Notes: generated by a model from the sequence alone, not told the origin. A stretch of 64,000 nucleotides of DNA from Moniliophthora roreri (GCA_001466705.2 LATX02000001.1:1116001-1180000); one strand, 5' to 3'; shown: positions 32,175 to 45,745, numbered from the stretch's first letter. A program made the numbers and translations.

Positions 32175-34330
32175 ATGTCTTTTGACCGTCAGTCGTCGGA
32201 TGAATACGAAAGCACCGACAGTCTTGACTCCACTGATACCATACAACAATTCAGACTCGACCCGGCGCCCATAGGGAACTCTTCTAGTTCGTCACGGTCT
32301 GCTTCACCCACTCGCCGTCATAACTCTTCACACACTCTATCTGCCGACGTAGAAGGCGAATCTCATGGTCTACTCACTCGACAACCCGATCCCTGGTGGA
32401 GAGAGGAAAACAGAAGGTGGTGGCAGAGTCCGCGACGACAGCGAACGACAGAGGGGAGAATTTGGAGGTTGATAAAAAAGTGGACACGAAGGCTCGTACG
32501 ACATCCTCTCTTTCCAAGGCAGCCGACTTCTATAGTGAGTGTATTGTTGAAAACACATTGGATTGCTTGCTGAGCAGAAACACACACACACATATACACA
32601 GATTCTGGGCCTTGTGGTGTTCACGCTGTTTGCTGTTCTACTCACCATATTTCTTATGTATATCCTCAATCCCGATAAGGAACCTTTGCCATGGCGTGCA
32701 TATTGTTCTATGCCTTACATGAACTCACCCCCGGACGTTCATGACCCTGGGCTATACTCAGATCCATACCACAATTACACTTGGGGCACCTTCACACCTC
32801 CATTCCCCCATAAGGAGCTCGATGAGCTTCCACCTGCTGGAGTATTTGTTGGCGTCTTTTCTACTGATTCCGCTTATGAGCGTCGAGCCCTGGTGCGGTC
32901 AACATGGGCATCCCATCCGCGGAGTAGAAACGGAGCAGGTGTTGGCGATGGAGGAGCAGGAACGTCGAGAACGGTGGTACGATTCATCATAGGACAACCT
33001 CGCAAGGATTGGGAGCGTCGGGTCGCTTTGGAAATAGAGGGTGCGTCGCTCTCAGTACCAATAATGTCATAGACCTTACCGTCCAACTTTAGAGTACAAC
33101 GACATCATTATTCTTCCTATGCGAGAGAATATGAACGACGGGAAAACTCATGCATTCTTTACATGGGCCGCTACAGATGCTTGGGTACCACCTGTCATGG
33201 TGGACTCCAAAGTCCCGCCACCGCAGTTCTCGTATTCAGGCGAACGGACACATACCCCCAAACTCGCCTCCCATGACCCTGTACAGGCCTGGAACGATGG
33301 TCACAGTGGATCTCCTCGAGACTGGGTTCGGCCTGATTTCGTTGCCAAAGTGGACGATGATGCTTTCGTCATGCTAGCGGAGCTCGAATCCAGGTTACGA
33401 CTCGAACTACATGCGAAACCGTCGCAATCGAGCACTTCACCAGCGAGCTCCATTGTCGAAGATCCCATGATCTATTGGGGCTATCTCGTCACCAATAGGC
33501 TGCACAGGTTCATGGCTGGGGAGTTGTACGCGTTGAGCTGGAACCTTGTAGACTATGTCTCCAATGATCCCGCCGTCAGGCATCTAACGAAAGGCAAAGA
33601 AGACAAGCAAACCGCAAAATGGATGAAAATACATCATAAAGCTCATCTTGTGCGATGGGTTAGCGAACGTTGTTGGATTTACGATCATCCTAGAGCGGGT
33701 ACTGTGTAAGTCGAAATTTAGTCCACGTTCGACTGCCTGACTATAATTACGATCTAGATACGCGCATGGATTCTTATTCCCGTCAGAGGTTAGCCGTGTG
33801 AGACGAAGCATGGCTTCTGCTCTTAGCAAACTCTCTGAGGATAATCGAGTTTTAGAACCTGCACCAGGAACAGACATAGGTCCCACGCCTCCTTCATGGG
33901 CACACTCCAGTGTATCGAGATTCCATGTGCGGTATACGTCGCCGGCACCCAACCTGAATCTCGAACAGAGCATTGAAGCCTTGGTCGAGGGAAGCGACAT
34001 GTCTAAACTGCGCGAAGGTACGGCTCATGACCCTGTAGATCTTCTCGGACGAGCACAACGAAAGCTTATCACTCTTTTACAGAAAACCCTATGACTCCTG
34101 AACTTGCATGGGAGCAACGGGAAGACAGACGAACGAGATACGAAGGCCATCGTGTTGGTGGTACGATCGTCGTTCATTTCATCAAACAAAATATGTGGTT
34201 CTTAGAGACGGCGCTTGCCCTTCTGGAAGGGAAAGAGCTTGTGGACGGACGGAACGGAATACCCGTGGAACGCAATATTACCTTTATTACTCATTTGGAC
34301 TCGAGGTTTGCGGCTCTTCCGCCTGCATAA
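32175..34330 (+). CDS. Glycosyltransferase family 31-like type II membrane protein
   Basis: Probable Golgi glycosyltransferase of the GT31/galactosyltransferase type that is common in basidiomycetes. The start MSFDRQSSDEYESTDSLDST opens a Ser-rich cytosolic tail of about 120 residues. After an intron containing a CA-repeat (about 32578-32600) comes one membrane helix, ILGLVVFTLFAVLLTIFLMY. The lumenal part has AGVFVGVFSTDSAYERRALV and RSTWASHPRSR, the RR..IR.TW motif of GT31. EYNDIIILPMRENMNDGKTH follows, then VRPDFVAKVDDDAFVMLAEL, with DDD as the metal-binding motif. YWGYLVTNRLHRFMAGELYA and RWVSERCWIYDHPRAGTVYA complete the fold. The C-terminal region is extended (SPAPNLNLEQSIEALVEG; TIVVHFIKQNMWFLETALAL) and ends at 34330. 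About 640 residues. Acceptor unknown. Confidence 0.85.
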
Positions 34331-36736
34331 GACAACGTGAAATTGTACTTCAAATCCCCTCGTTTGGAGATACCTCCTGCGGATATCTACAATGTTTATA
34401 TTCTTATATACGTCTTTGAATGCCTATACCAACCTCCTAATATAATTAATGGCCTTCCTATCTTTTATTCGTCTCGAGTCAAGATGTTACCGATCGAAAC
34501 AGATGATGACTCATGGAAACGGCGAGGCTGTGTCGGGCCCCTATAAAAGTAGCTACAAAATTAAGCTCCAATATTGACCTCCCACACCAGTCCATACTCC
34601 GCCCCTGGTCCAGTTCAAAGTTTACGGCTCCCCAAAAGCATGATTGCTTGGTACTGAGAATGACCGGAGAAGGATAAGTGAGGTCTCGGGACTGTCACTT
34701 TATCTCTCGTGCTTTCGTCGAAGGTGCGACCGTCATCATCTCATACCACAAAGGCAGATAAAATCTCCCTGAAAACCTTTCCAGTTACCTTGATGGCTAC
34801 AGATACCCTACCTCTTTGCGCTTATAGGAACCTTCGAGCTCGAGGACCCTAGTCCATTGGCGCTGTTCTTGACCCCTCGGTTTCCCCGTTGGATGGTGGA
34901 TAATCGTTCATGTCTGCTTCAGCGGATAGCGTTTCCGATCCACGATTCAGTCAGCTGTTGTGCGACTAGGTCCCACAACACTGTAAATGTTCGATCTGCC
35001 AGCCGTCCCGCGAATGTTCCAGCGCCCAACACCTCTTTTGGTTCACCATTCGCCGAGCTGCTACCAGGATCGTTGTCATGCATTCGATCCAGCCTCAGTT
35101 CAAGATATATGGCCAAATTATACCCCTGTTGACGAACGCGCTATACTCGCAAACGATAATCTTGCTACGGATCATCCCCAGGTCGGACTTTGTCGAGGGT
35201 GTGAATGAGGATGTTCATGGCATCTATCGGCACTTTCTTCCATTCTTCGTATGAAGAGCGGCAAAGCCTTGCTCTGGAGATAAAGGCGATAGACCAGATT
35301 ATCACTGGGATCACGCGAATCATTGCTGCACATTGACGATCCTTTAAAGGCTACGGCTATATCACAGACCAGACCCAAGAGCCTCGTGCGAAACCTAGAT
35401 GCATACTGGCCTATGTCGGACCCCGGTGGGACACGAAGTAGCAATACTGTCGGTGAACCCTTCTGTGTCTCTGGTGAGACGCGGCGGAGCCTTGGCTTGG
35501 CAGAGACTTGATAAGCCCGCACTTGACGACTCATCACAGAGAAATCACGAATACAGACGAGCACAGCGGAGAGAACACGAGTCATCATACGGGAGTCACA
35601 CAAGACCAGATGCTTGCCAAGACGCGGCCTGTGGTGGACTTCGACGCTGGCACACGAGGAGGGGGATGCTCCTTTGGAGGACGTCCATACTCTATCGGTG
35701 CTGTTTTCGTGTGGATGATTTCCATGCGACGAGGCCCTACACCAGGTCTAAAAAGTCCAGAAAGTTTGCGCTAGCGAAGATTGTATATGCCTGACAAGAA
35801 CCTGCCACTCTATCCGATATGCTGGACATCCAGAGAAACATACATCATTTGGACTCCATGACACTACACATGTTATTCGTTGATCGCATCCTACCTGTTC
35901 ATCTATATTCTGCGAGCGTGCGGGGACCTCTGGCGGACCCGGACGAGTGTGTACGAGGACTACCTTTTATCGGCGCACTCTATCGTGTATCCCTAGGGAT
36001 ATGTGACCGGGCCTTGTCTTGGGAACCCAAAGCGTACATGATTCTGTTTGGCGTTGTCTTCAGCATGTTATAACCCGTGGACACTCGAGACCAAAGAACC
36101 ATGCCAAAGAACAAAGTACCAGTTTAAAGAACGTTATAATGCATTCCCTCGTCTATGTTTTCAGCATTCACCGCTTGCTAGATGTGGGATTGAGGGTTTC
36201 GACCCGCTCTCCTGCAAGTTGCAGTGCGTGTTTACTGGACGGACGACTGGTGTACTCCCACCCGCATGCCACTCGCATTTATCTTCGGACAGGTGTAAGT
36301 GGCTCGGTTGCCAGGAAACCAGACAGATGTCTTCCGGAGACGTCTGCCTCTTCTCATCCCTTCGCTGGATACTGGAGAGAGAATAATCCGCGGAGTTTCT
36401 GTCCGTACTCCATCTCTACGACGGCGTTGATTTGGGTACTGGATTGAATAGGGTGTCGCCAGGTACACCTGGAAGACGCTACTGCATAATTTTTGGAACT
36501 CTTTTGCTCCTTCGGGAGTTTTCAATCACCTAATGTAGGAGAGCTTCCCGGGTCCTAGTGATTGGTAGAGGTGAGTTCTACTTCCCTGTTTGTTTAACCG
36601 CAGCAACGACTTATTTTATACTCATCGTTAAAATGTAGGATATTCATGGCTGTAGCATAGAGTACTTAGGGAATCGCATTGGTTACGGATTCGTAATGCA
36701 GTCGACAATTGTCATTAATATATTTCCTGGTACCAC
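34331..36736. other. 2.4-kb region without an assignable gene
   Basis: Many medium open frames occur on both strands (for example 35172-35603 minus, 35399-35794 plus, 36019-36447 plus), but none shows a family motif and I could not join them with consistent splice sites. Dense stops in every frame and scattered protein-like pieces would fit an old pseudogene or mobile-element remnant. The last part contains the 3' end of the minus-strand GRAM-like gene. No terminal repeats with target duplication were found. Confidence 0.4.
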
Positions 36737-38979
36737 TCAGGTCGTCATCCACTTCCTCGCGTCAGTCCCAATCAGCCTAGCAAATAGCTCATCACGACCA
36801 CCAACCCACTTAAAAACCTCTTCATGTTCCTGCCCATCCCTCGGGTCGCACCATTTGATAGTTAACCCTTTGAGTAAACCAGCTTTCTTTACCGACACCA
36901 AATAGCTCATAGGAAAGGAGACCTTTGGGTTTGGAGACATCATTGGCGTGAAGTAGAACATCATTGGCGATAGTGTAATGAGCCCAGGCGCTGTTGAATG
37001 ATGACACGGAAATGCTACGAGGATTACATTCAGTTATGATTTTAGTCTCAAAATGGCAAACGACGAACTATGTGTCTCAACCGGAGAGCTTGAGCGGCCC
37101 ATCGCAGTCGCGGGTGGAGGTACCAATGGAGATTGAGGGAGATTCGATTCCTGCGGCCACGACTTTAAGTAGTTTAAGAGAACACAAAGCAGGGAAGGAA
37201 GCGCAACACACCTCTTTGTTACCAATTAGCTTCTTGTCAACTGCCCACGCTTTCCCAACTGCGGCTCGGTCACCCCATTTCTTCCAATCAATCCTCTTAT
37301 CAACGTCGGACCAGCCCTTCATGGCTGGCGACTGTGGTCGGCTGGACACATTCTCTTCGTCTGTTACTGGGCCTGCTGGACTGCCCTGAGGTGTAGATAC
37401 CTTCTTTTTCTGGCGTTTCCTGTGCCTAGGTGGTCTGACATCCAGTCCAGCGGCGATGCGTTGCGAAATGAGCTCCATGGCGAAGTCAGAATCTGTTGGA
37501 ACATCGGCGAGGATAGGTGGAAGCCTTGCTCTATCTTCACGAGGTAAGGCTGCAATGACTGGGGCGACGTGCCAAAAGAGTACGCCTACGATGAAGTAGA
37601 ATAGTTTAGCGATATATTGGGCGGGTACAATCAAGGTGATAAGAAAGCACAAGAAGATGAGCTGCAGTCTGGTGTGAGTTTAGGCGCATCTCAGTTGAAC
37701 AAAGCGGTAAGACACACCATTCCGTAATTCCAAGAAGATTTGGGCCGTCGCCAAATGAAAAGACTAAATGTATATCGTCAACACTGGTTACCCATGGAAG
37801 GACACATAAACTTACTTGTGTATTCTTTCATGAAGATCTGCAATTTCAGTAGCAAAGTGAAGTGCAGAACGTTTAAGGTCCCTTTCCTTCAGTGTATCCG
37901 AAGGATTGTCTAGAACTATTGCATCGTCCTGAACGTTAACGTCGACTTCGTGATCCTCGGGCTGCTGATACTCGCTCTCGGCCTCTACTTGCTCGCTATG
38001 TGGGGCCTGATCGTCAAAGTGCATTTTCTCCTTGCCTATCCCTTTGCCTTTCTTGTCCTTGCCTTTGCCTTTCGCTGTCTCTTTGTTCATAGACTCCTTC
38101 GGCTTTTCTGACTTGGTGAAAACACGAAATATTCGCCACATCTCCCTGACTCCGAATCCAGATGATGAAACTAGCCGAGCGGAAACTTCGTCTCCTAGTT
38201 CCTCGGCTCTATCGATTTCAGCGCGCCGTTCCCTTAGTTCGGCAATCGTAGGGTATGGGAATATTCGGCGCCGCACAAGGCAGTAAAGTGTGCGGAGAAC
38301 TAAGGAGGGTAAGAGAAGGTTATGGTACCATAAGAACCAATAAATCTGCGGAGGGATGAGATGCAAATACACTCGAAGTTAGTAAAGTTCCTCACACAAC
38401 AGTAGGTCGTACTCTTTGCTTTATCTTCCCAGATGGCTAACTTAACTAAGCGTTGCAGAAAGGACCAGTAGGCGGGTACGATAGACAAATATAATCGTTG
38501 GGTTGTGAGCCTGAGACGTCCAAGAGTAAATGGGTAGGAAGGCGGCGGCGGAGGAAGGATTGGAAGCAGATATTTCTAGGTAGAATTTAGAACTACATGC
38601 GAAGCAATCCCGTGAATACTCACAAGAGCAATGTCCTCACTCAAGGACGGGCTTTCTGAAGCAGAATGATGCTTCTCATCCGTTTCAGAGCGTATATGCT
38701 CGGTCCTAAAGTGCCCAACTGGAGGTGACTTGGGTATCTGAACTTCTGTGACGTTCTAAGTATGGCTCAAATTCAGTACCAAGGAGATGAAAATATGATG
38801 GGACATACAGCAGCAAAAAGAGCCAGAAATCGTTCTATCTCCTCGTTATCGTATAATTCCCTTAGTTGAGACTCGGACAATTCGGATTTAGTTTCGTCTA
38901 ACAAATCTGAACTGTCTATCCCGTCCCAGGAATCATCTTCAGGGAGTTGAAGCTCAGGCTGGACATAATTGAGGGCCAT
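36737..38979 (-). CDS. Multipass membrane protein with C-terminal GRAM-like domain
   Basis: Not a named family to me. The N-terminus MALNYVQPELQLPEDDSWDG is acidic. Hydrophobic stretches follow near 38600-38300 (LPIYSWTS..., FVYRTRLLV, IYWFLWYHNLLLPSLVLRTL) with a charged loop rich in Lys (AKGKGKDKKGKGIGKEKMHF) and ALHFATEIADLHERIHK. A further hydrophobic block is LQLIFLCFLITLIVPAQYIA then KLFYFIVGVLFWHVAPVIAA. The C-terminal domain, joined across an intron, has STAPGLITLSPMMFYFTPMM, KVSFPMSYLVSVKKAGLLKG, LTIKWCDPRDGQEHEEVFKW and VGGRDELFARLIG, ending RKWMTT. The order of a strand GxxxLTxxxxxFTP, KVSxPxxxLxxVKK and a final helix is that of GRAM lipid-binding domains. Role in membrane contact or lipid sensing is inference only. 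About 640 residues. Confidence 0.7.
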
Positions 38980-39159
38980 GAAGGTAATGAAGCAAAAGAC
39001 AAGGCAGTGTCATTGTGGGGCCCTCGAGTGGCTCTCGCTGTGCATGCTGCAAACGAGGGATAGTGCGGTCACATGATGCCTTGAGTCGCGGCTTATGTGA
39101 CACAACACACAGTTTTGTTGGTCTATATTGTCGGACAATCTCTGTCTCTCTCATTCACC

Positions 39160-42100
39160 ATGGCATACCCAGGCCTCCTCGAGTGGGGCAATTCCATCCG
39201 GTTCTCAATGGCGAATGATCCTGGTAGAGAATTCTTCCAGGAGCAAATACACACCCATGGCTTCCTTTTCCTTGACGATTACCTCAACAATATTCTCGCA
39301 AAACCCAAGCAAGAGTTCGTTTTGGCTGCTTTTCTTGTCATCCGACATCTGACATTTTGAGCAGTGCCCTTATTGACTTAGTCAAGACTCCCAGTCGACG
39401 CAAGAATCAGATTCAGGTCAAGAAACAGAAGACGAACCCCTCCCCTTCGAAATTGAAGACCGTCGTGACATTGGAGGTATTTGCCTGAATCTCCTCTTTA
39501 GAGAATCGCTTTTGCTCAAATGTGGACAGGATCGTGAAGAGAAAGAGAACACGGCTCCAGTGAACAGTTTCCACCAAGCGCTGTTGAAAGCACAAGGGAA
39601 GGATGAAGATCTTGAACCTACTTGTACACCCTCGGCACAATTTTTGGATTCTGCTAAGCCTGTCCTGCAGGATCATGCAAGGTCGAAGCCCGTACCCGTG
39701 GAAACAACTGTCCCTACGCTCAGCATACCCAGCATTATATCCATACCTCCAGAATCTGACGATGTCGCAATGAAGCACGTTGAATCCACCGTCCCTCTAG
39801 AATTGTCCGTCATTGCCGAAGATGATGAATCTGCAGAGCGTTCTCGTCATTCGATTCGTCCTGCCAGTGAAAGTGCTGGCATGGTCGATGTATTGCCATC
39901 AGTAGAGGAGGGCCAGCCGATGACAGAGAAGGAGAGAGAGGTGTCAGAGGAGGAGCGAATAAACCAAGAGCACGAAAAACAGGATGCTCTGACATTGGAC
40001 ACCGCGATGTCGTCTGTCGATACTTTCCACACTGTGTCGCTCGAGTCTCCGAAGCCTGAAGTCCCTCAATCCATCGTGGCTCCCGAAATACCAGACCCAC
40101 ATCCTCCATCTATACTACCAGAGAACACAAGCACAACCAAACCACACGAATATCAGTCCGAGGATGTCACTCCTACCCTTAACGACGAAGATTCATGTCC
40201 CCAGAACGAAGTCGCCCTCTCGCAAGAAGATCATACTACTTCTGTTCCTCTATACCCAACGCTACCCGCTCTCATGCCAATTCGCAAGTCCGTGCGCGTG
40301 CCCCGCGATGGTAATGACACAGGGCCCTTGGGTGCGGCCACTCCCGGAAATGCGATTGTCAAACGAACCTCCTGGCTCATAAAGTCAAGAGAGGTGAAGG
40401 CGCTCGAGACGGGGTCCGGAAAGGTCAACGCGAACAACCCTCAAACGTTTGCTATCCCCGGAGTTTCGCTGCAAAACTCCAACAAGAGGAAGAGCGGAGA
40501 TATGCTAGGGCCTGGGATACCTGGATCGTCGCGGGACGGGGCAGAAAGGTCTGCAAAGGTGGCAAAGACCGCAGAAAACGATACTGCGCCGTCGAAGGTT
40601 GATGAAGTCCATCGTTCTCAGCCCAAAGAACCTGTGCAGGCGAAGGAGGAAATCGCAATCGTCTCTCAGGACGAACCAATGCCTTTGTCTGAACCTCAGA
40701 ATGACGAGCAGCAGGGAATGTTGAATCAGCTCAAGAAGACTGTTGAAGGTCTGGGTGCTCGGTTTGGCAAGAGCACAGGGAAGTCACTCGGGGGAGGTGT
40801 GCTCACGAACGCACTTGCCGAGGCGCGGGCTGCTGCTGAGGCCCGAGTAGCTGAGCGAAATCGTCTGGACGACGATGTAATCGGCCCTATGGACGTTGCC
40901 AATTTGCGCTCAAGCCAGACCGACTCCACGATGCCTATTGCATCAGAGGTTCCTACAGTATCAAAACCCCCTCAAGCACGTCTCAGCGTGTCAGATTTGG
41001 TCACCTCAGATGAGAAGGAGAAGAAGACGGATAAGAAGAATATCTTTTCTTTATTCCCTCCAGAGCACGAAAACAAACTCCTTTCTCAAACCACCAAAGT
41101 CGTCCCAGCTGCCACAGCTACTGTTTCTCCTTTTACGAATCTGTTTAACAAGACTTCACCCGTATTTGTACCCCCTTCACCGCCGGCTGTCAAGGCTGCT
41201 GCAAAGACCGAACAACCAGTCGCGTCTGGTTCAGTCTTTTCGAAACCTGCACCTATGTCCATTGGACTCTCCCCAAGACTACCATCCTCTCCTCCCATGT
41301 CACAACAAAATCGGCCTGCTCCAGTTTCTGCTCAATCTACCATGGAGAGCATCAAGAGTGATGCTTCGGACAAGATATTCGGGAGCCAAGAAGCACCAGC
41401 CTGGATGCCTTCAAGTCAGGATACGGAGTACTCTGCCTTCGGTACCCAGAGTCAGTACAACCAGCTTGATGACGATGATAGCTGGCCTATCGACGAGAAA
41501 CTAGAGGATCGAATTAAGCAGTGGCCGTTCAATAATAACCGCGACAGCTTGACTTGGAGCTCAGCACCGACCGATACCCATAAATCCGACACTCAGCCGA
41601 TGGATGCTCAACAGCTGGAAACGACTGACATTCGGCTAGGTGAGAAGGAGGCTAGTCGCCAAATTCCAGAGTCGTTTGATATGGACGTGGATGGTGATGA
41701 CGAGGTAGAGGATGACGAGGAGCCAATCGAACCAACGCAAGAGATGAGCATTGAATTTGGTAAATCGACCGTCAGTCTGGTTGAGGTATGTATCATGTGT
41801 TCATGGTCATTGATTATTTCTGATGGCGACGATTTATAGCCCAAGGTCACAAAGGACGATAGTCAGACCAGCATGGTGTCTACTTCGCAGTCACAACCGT
41901 CCAGCGGCGGATTCTTTGGCCACGCTTCTAAATTGGTTAGCAGTGTGCTGGGGACGAATAAAAAGCCCAAGACGGAGGTTAAGAGCCTTCAGCTTGCTGC
42001 GGCGGCGGCGAAGAGAGTGAGTTGGTTGAAATGGTGTGTAGCAGTCGCTGATGTTTCCTTGCAGCAACAGGAGGAGAAAGACAAGAAGGCTGCTGTGCTG

Positions 42101-42952
42101 AAGAACATGGAGAGCCGGCGACAACTGGTCTTGCAGAAGAAGGCTGAGGAGGAGAAAACCCGGCAACTGGAAGAAGAGAGAAAGATTAAAGAGGAAGCCG
42201 AGAGGCGTAAGAGAGAACGCGAAGAGCACACGGACAAAAGGCCTATAAAGCCAGTTGTTCCGAAGAAAGTGGGCGCATCTATGTTCTGAAATGAAATCAC
42301 CAGCTAATGAGAATTTTAGGAGGAGGATCTCACGGGTAAACGCAAGATTGAGTTGAAGAAACCTACTCCGAGTGGTCTCAATAGCTCTACATCCACGAAA
42401 CCGTCAACCTTCAAGCCTGCTTCCAAGCAAACTCCTATCACACATAACAGCAACGCTATTGCCGGTCCTTCGAGCTCGACCAAACCATTGCCCAACTCGA
42501 TGTCCAAAGCCAGAGCCAAAACACCTGGCAAAGGTGCGGATGACGAGTATACACAGCCCTCGCAACTCATCCAGAACCAAATGACGGCGCGTGCAAAGGC
42601 CCAGATTCAGGCCGCTAAGCAGACCGAGCCTGTCATTCCCAGCGAAAGTATCGAACTCCCAGAGATCAATAGCGAGTACTCCGACTCCGAAGATGAGGAT
42701 CGGCCAAAGAATTTCAATCCCCCTGACTGGGCACAATCGCCGGAGCTGAGACAGCAGTTGCAGATGCAGAGTACAATAAACCCTGACGAGATATTCGGGG
42801 CCATTCAGCCTTTGAGGATGGAGGAGATATTCAGGAACGGAGGCAGAACTAGCCGCTTCAGGGCAAGAACCAGTTCTGCTAATTGGAGCGGAAGCGATAG
42901 ACTGACGGCGGAGGAAGAGAGGGAATACGTACAGAGAATGGGTTTCCGATGA
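39160..42952 (+). CDS. INCENP/Sli15-like inner centromere protein
   Basis: Scaffold of the chromosomal passenger complex that activates Aurora B. The start MAYPGLLEWGNSIRFSMAND leads to FLDDYLNNILAKPKQ, an N-terminal helical part that in other INCENPs binds Survivin/Borealin. The middle (about 750 residues) is disordered and Ser/Pro/Glu-rich. Within it KSVRVPRDGNDTGPLGAATP and IVKRTSWLIKSREVKALETG look conserved. A charged single helix follows: RRQLVLQKKAEEEKTRQLEE and ERKIKEEAERRKREREEHTD. The C-terminal IN-box reads NPPDWAQSPELRQQLQMQST, then INPDEIFGAIQPLRMEEIFR, followed by RTSSANWSGSDRLT, the short Ser-rich tail that Aurora B phosphorylates. WAxSPxLRxxL and NPDxIFGxxxPLRMEEIFR identify the family. 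Stop at 42950-42952. About 1,170 residues, with introns near 39315, 41785, 42015 and 42285. Confidence 0.9.
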
Positions 42953-43300
42953 CAAGGAATATGTATATTTCTGGTGACTATCTAGGAGTGTTGCTCGCGT
43001 TTCATGCACGCTTCTCGCAACCCTACTTATCTGCGTTTCATGTAGCATATTGTACCGATTATTTGACCGTAACATAGTCTGTAACCTGGTGACCGAGTCA
43101 GAAAAGAAGTGTTTGTTGATCAGTCGATGCTTGTGGCTTGGGTGGGAGTTAGCGTGGGAAATAAAATGGCCATTATTTCATTATTTGCATTTATTGTACT
43201 ATTCCTTTTAACTACCTTTGAACCACCAACTCGACTGAATCCTTCTGTATATCAACGCCTCTCCACCTAGTGGACCAAGGCTTTCTCTATTTCTTTCTCA
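42953..43300. promoter_or_regulatory. Intergenic region, INCENP 3' end and DCP2 upstream
   Basis: About 350 bp. A minus-strand open frame (43075-42404) overlaps the INCENP end and is an antisense artefact. The part before 43301 is CT-rich, which is common ahead of fungal start codons. Nothing else seen. Confidence 0.45.
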
Positions 43301-45745
43301 ATGTCTTCTTCTTCATCTTCTTCACCAGAAATATCCCCTGCGATTCGTCCAGATTCTCCCCATGAACGCTTTTCATATAAATACGCAACACACGAAGATG
43401 TCCTGGAGGACTTGTCAAGGCATGCTTCGGTGATGTTTTGGCGATGGGATGGAGCTTACAATCTCTTTTTTCAACAGTCGTTTCATTCTTAACCTTCCGG
43501 AAGAAGAACTAGCATCTTTAGAACGGATATGTTTTCAAGTGGAGCAAGCGTACGTTGTGGAGAAAATTCACCGCTCACCAGCACCTACTGACGTGGACCA
43601 TTTTCAGTCATTGGTTCTATGAAGATTTCATACGAGAAGCAAATCCCAAATTCCCTTCGCTGCCACTCAAGAAATTTTCCGCGATGTTATTCCACTCATG
43701 TCCACTCCTACACCAATGGAGTCATGCTCATGAGCAGGCTTTCACTAATTTCATGCAGTACAAGACCCGAGTTCCCGTTTGCGGTGCAATTATGCTCAAC
43801 GAAACATGGGAAAAGGTCAGTCATATGAACCGTCTCGCTTCTTATTGGGCCGTCCAATGACCGTTTCCGTCAGTGCCTACTTGTGAAAGGTTGGAAGTCT
43901 TCGTCTGGATGGGGTTTTCCGAAAGGCAAGATAAACGAGGACGAGCTTCAACCTGCTTGTGCTGTCCGAGAGGTGGGTTCTATTGTCTTGCAATGATTGT
44001 CGGAACTGGCCTTGACGTTATGATATAGGTGCTGGAAGAGACGGGGTATAATTTGGCTGGGCAGATAAATCCGGAGGATGTCATAGAGATGTCGATAAGG
44101 GAGCAGAAGATCGCGCTATACATTGTGCCAGGCGTACCCGAGGACTACCCATTCAAAACCAAGACAAGGAAGGAGATCAGTGTAAGTGCTCCTTCGTTAT
44201 TTGACTTTCGCGTCAAACTGAATACACATACAGAAAATCGAATGGTTTAGGCTTGCCGATCTCCCGACCTGGAAGCGCAATAAGGCTGCCGCTGGCAAGT
44301 TTTACTTAATCACACCTTTCATCAGGTATGTAAAGTTAGCATCTTTGATAGCGCCAGAGTTCACGATAATATTCCGTAGTGCCTTGAAGGTCTTCATTCA
44401 TGATCGGAAACCTCGCAATATACCTCGGAAACCTCCCAAGTCTAAACGTCCTCAGGGTATCGACTCCAGCCCTAGCGTGCATGAATCTGCCGCAGCAGAC
44501 TCACCTTACACTACCTACCAAGATGCACACCAGGAATCAAGTTCGCAATCGTCCTCTGCAGACAACGGAGACCCACAAACGCCGTCTCCGCAATGTCCCC
44601 CATCAATGGCCAATCATGTGGACGTTGTGTCGACCGAGACAGAATCGATGGACCCTCATTTTGCCCGTCTACTGTCGTCACTCACCATGTCTGGCGCTGC
44701 AAAGGAGAAACAAAGTGAATCGGCATTACCCAAACATACGCGAGACGAAGCGCTCCGCGAGCGCAACACACCTATGCCTACCGCACTTACCAACACAGAG
44801 CCGCGTTCTCAACCCGCTGTGGAAGCCAAGGCATTTACGTCGCCTTCCAACGGCAAGACCAAGGACGTATCGTCGTCATCGTCTTCATTTGTCGAGCAAG
44901 TACATAGTTCGCAGTCAGTGACTGCACTCTCACCCGCGCGCTCTGTGTTTGAGTCACCTCCCTTGACGAAGCTGCATGGAAATGGACCTTCTCCGTCTGC
45001 CACATCGTCCGCCACTTCCCAGCGTCCTTTAACATCCCGTCGTACCTCAAGTGTTGCCGATATATCACCTTACCTTTCCAAGACGACCGAGATTCCATCG
45101 TCTGCTAAACGTTTAAGGCAGCTTGCACTATTGGAATCGGTGGCGGATGAGTCTGCTCGGATGTCGCCATACCTAGCCCTTCGTGAGATGGCGGCCAGTA
45201 GGATGACACCCAACCCCCTCACATACCCTGGACCTCCTGCCTCTGTTCCTCCTCAACTTTTCGGGCCTGCTGATCCAAATGTCATATACTCATCGGGTCC
45301 AGGAGCCATGCCCCCATCGGATGCCAACCTGGGCCACATACCTCCGCGCCCATTCATACAAGATGATCCTTTCCAAGTGCGGCCTAGGACAAGTCATGCA
45401 GTCAACCGCCCTCTCTACCATCAGTCCCCACCCGCAAGCATGAGCATGAACCAAAGTCAGCTCTTAGCGCTCATGAGTGCTTCAACGCCGCCGCAAAGTG
45501 CTCAACCTTCCTCGTATGTTTCTCCTATTCCTCCATACCAACGCCCCAACGTACATGGCGTACCGCCGCTACCCTCGCTGTATCCCACAGTTCCCGCCCA
45601 GCCTCTTCGCCAAGGTGCCTTCACCATTCCTGTTCAATCTCCATTAAATCATATGGTTGTTCCACCACCGCCGCAGCTTTCTGCATCCCCCGCGTATGGG
45701 CAAGCTAATTCTTTATTGTCTATTCTCAATGGTCAACGTAGATAA
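43301..45745 (+). CDS. DCP2: mRNA decapping enzyme subunit 2
   Basis: Nudix hydrolase that removes the 5' cap and commits mRNA to 5'-3' decay in P-bodies. After a Ser run, FSYKYATHEDVLEDLS and RFILNLPEEELASLERICFQ give the N-terminal Dcp1-binding domain, continued by HWFYEDFIREANPKFPSLPL. The Nudix box reads GWGFPKGKINEDELQPACAV then REVLEETGYN, with the RExxEE metal ligands intact. Box B follows: IALYIVPGVPEDYPFKTKTR, KEISKIEWFRLADLPTWKRN, FYLITPFI. The remaining 450 residues are disordered and Pro/Ser-rich. The very C-terminus NSLLSILNGQRR fits a leucine-rich HLM peptide of the kind that binds Edc3/Pat1 in fungi. About 640 residues; introns near 43430, 43550, 43820, 43975, 44180 and 44325. 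Confidence 0.93.

Noticed and set aside
32578..32602. CA-repeat tract
   Set aside because: Simple microsatellite inside a GT31 intron; not a separate element.
35172..35603. 143-residue minus-strand open frame in the unassigned gap
   Set aside because: No motif, no partner exons with splice sites, no hint of a family; overlaps equally long plus-strand frames.
42404..43075. 223-residue minus-strand open frame opposite the INCENP C-terminus
   Set aside because: Antisense to a conserved coding IN-box; content is low-complexity and Arg/Leu-rich as expected of an antisense translation.
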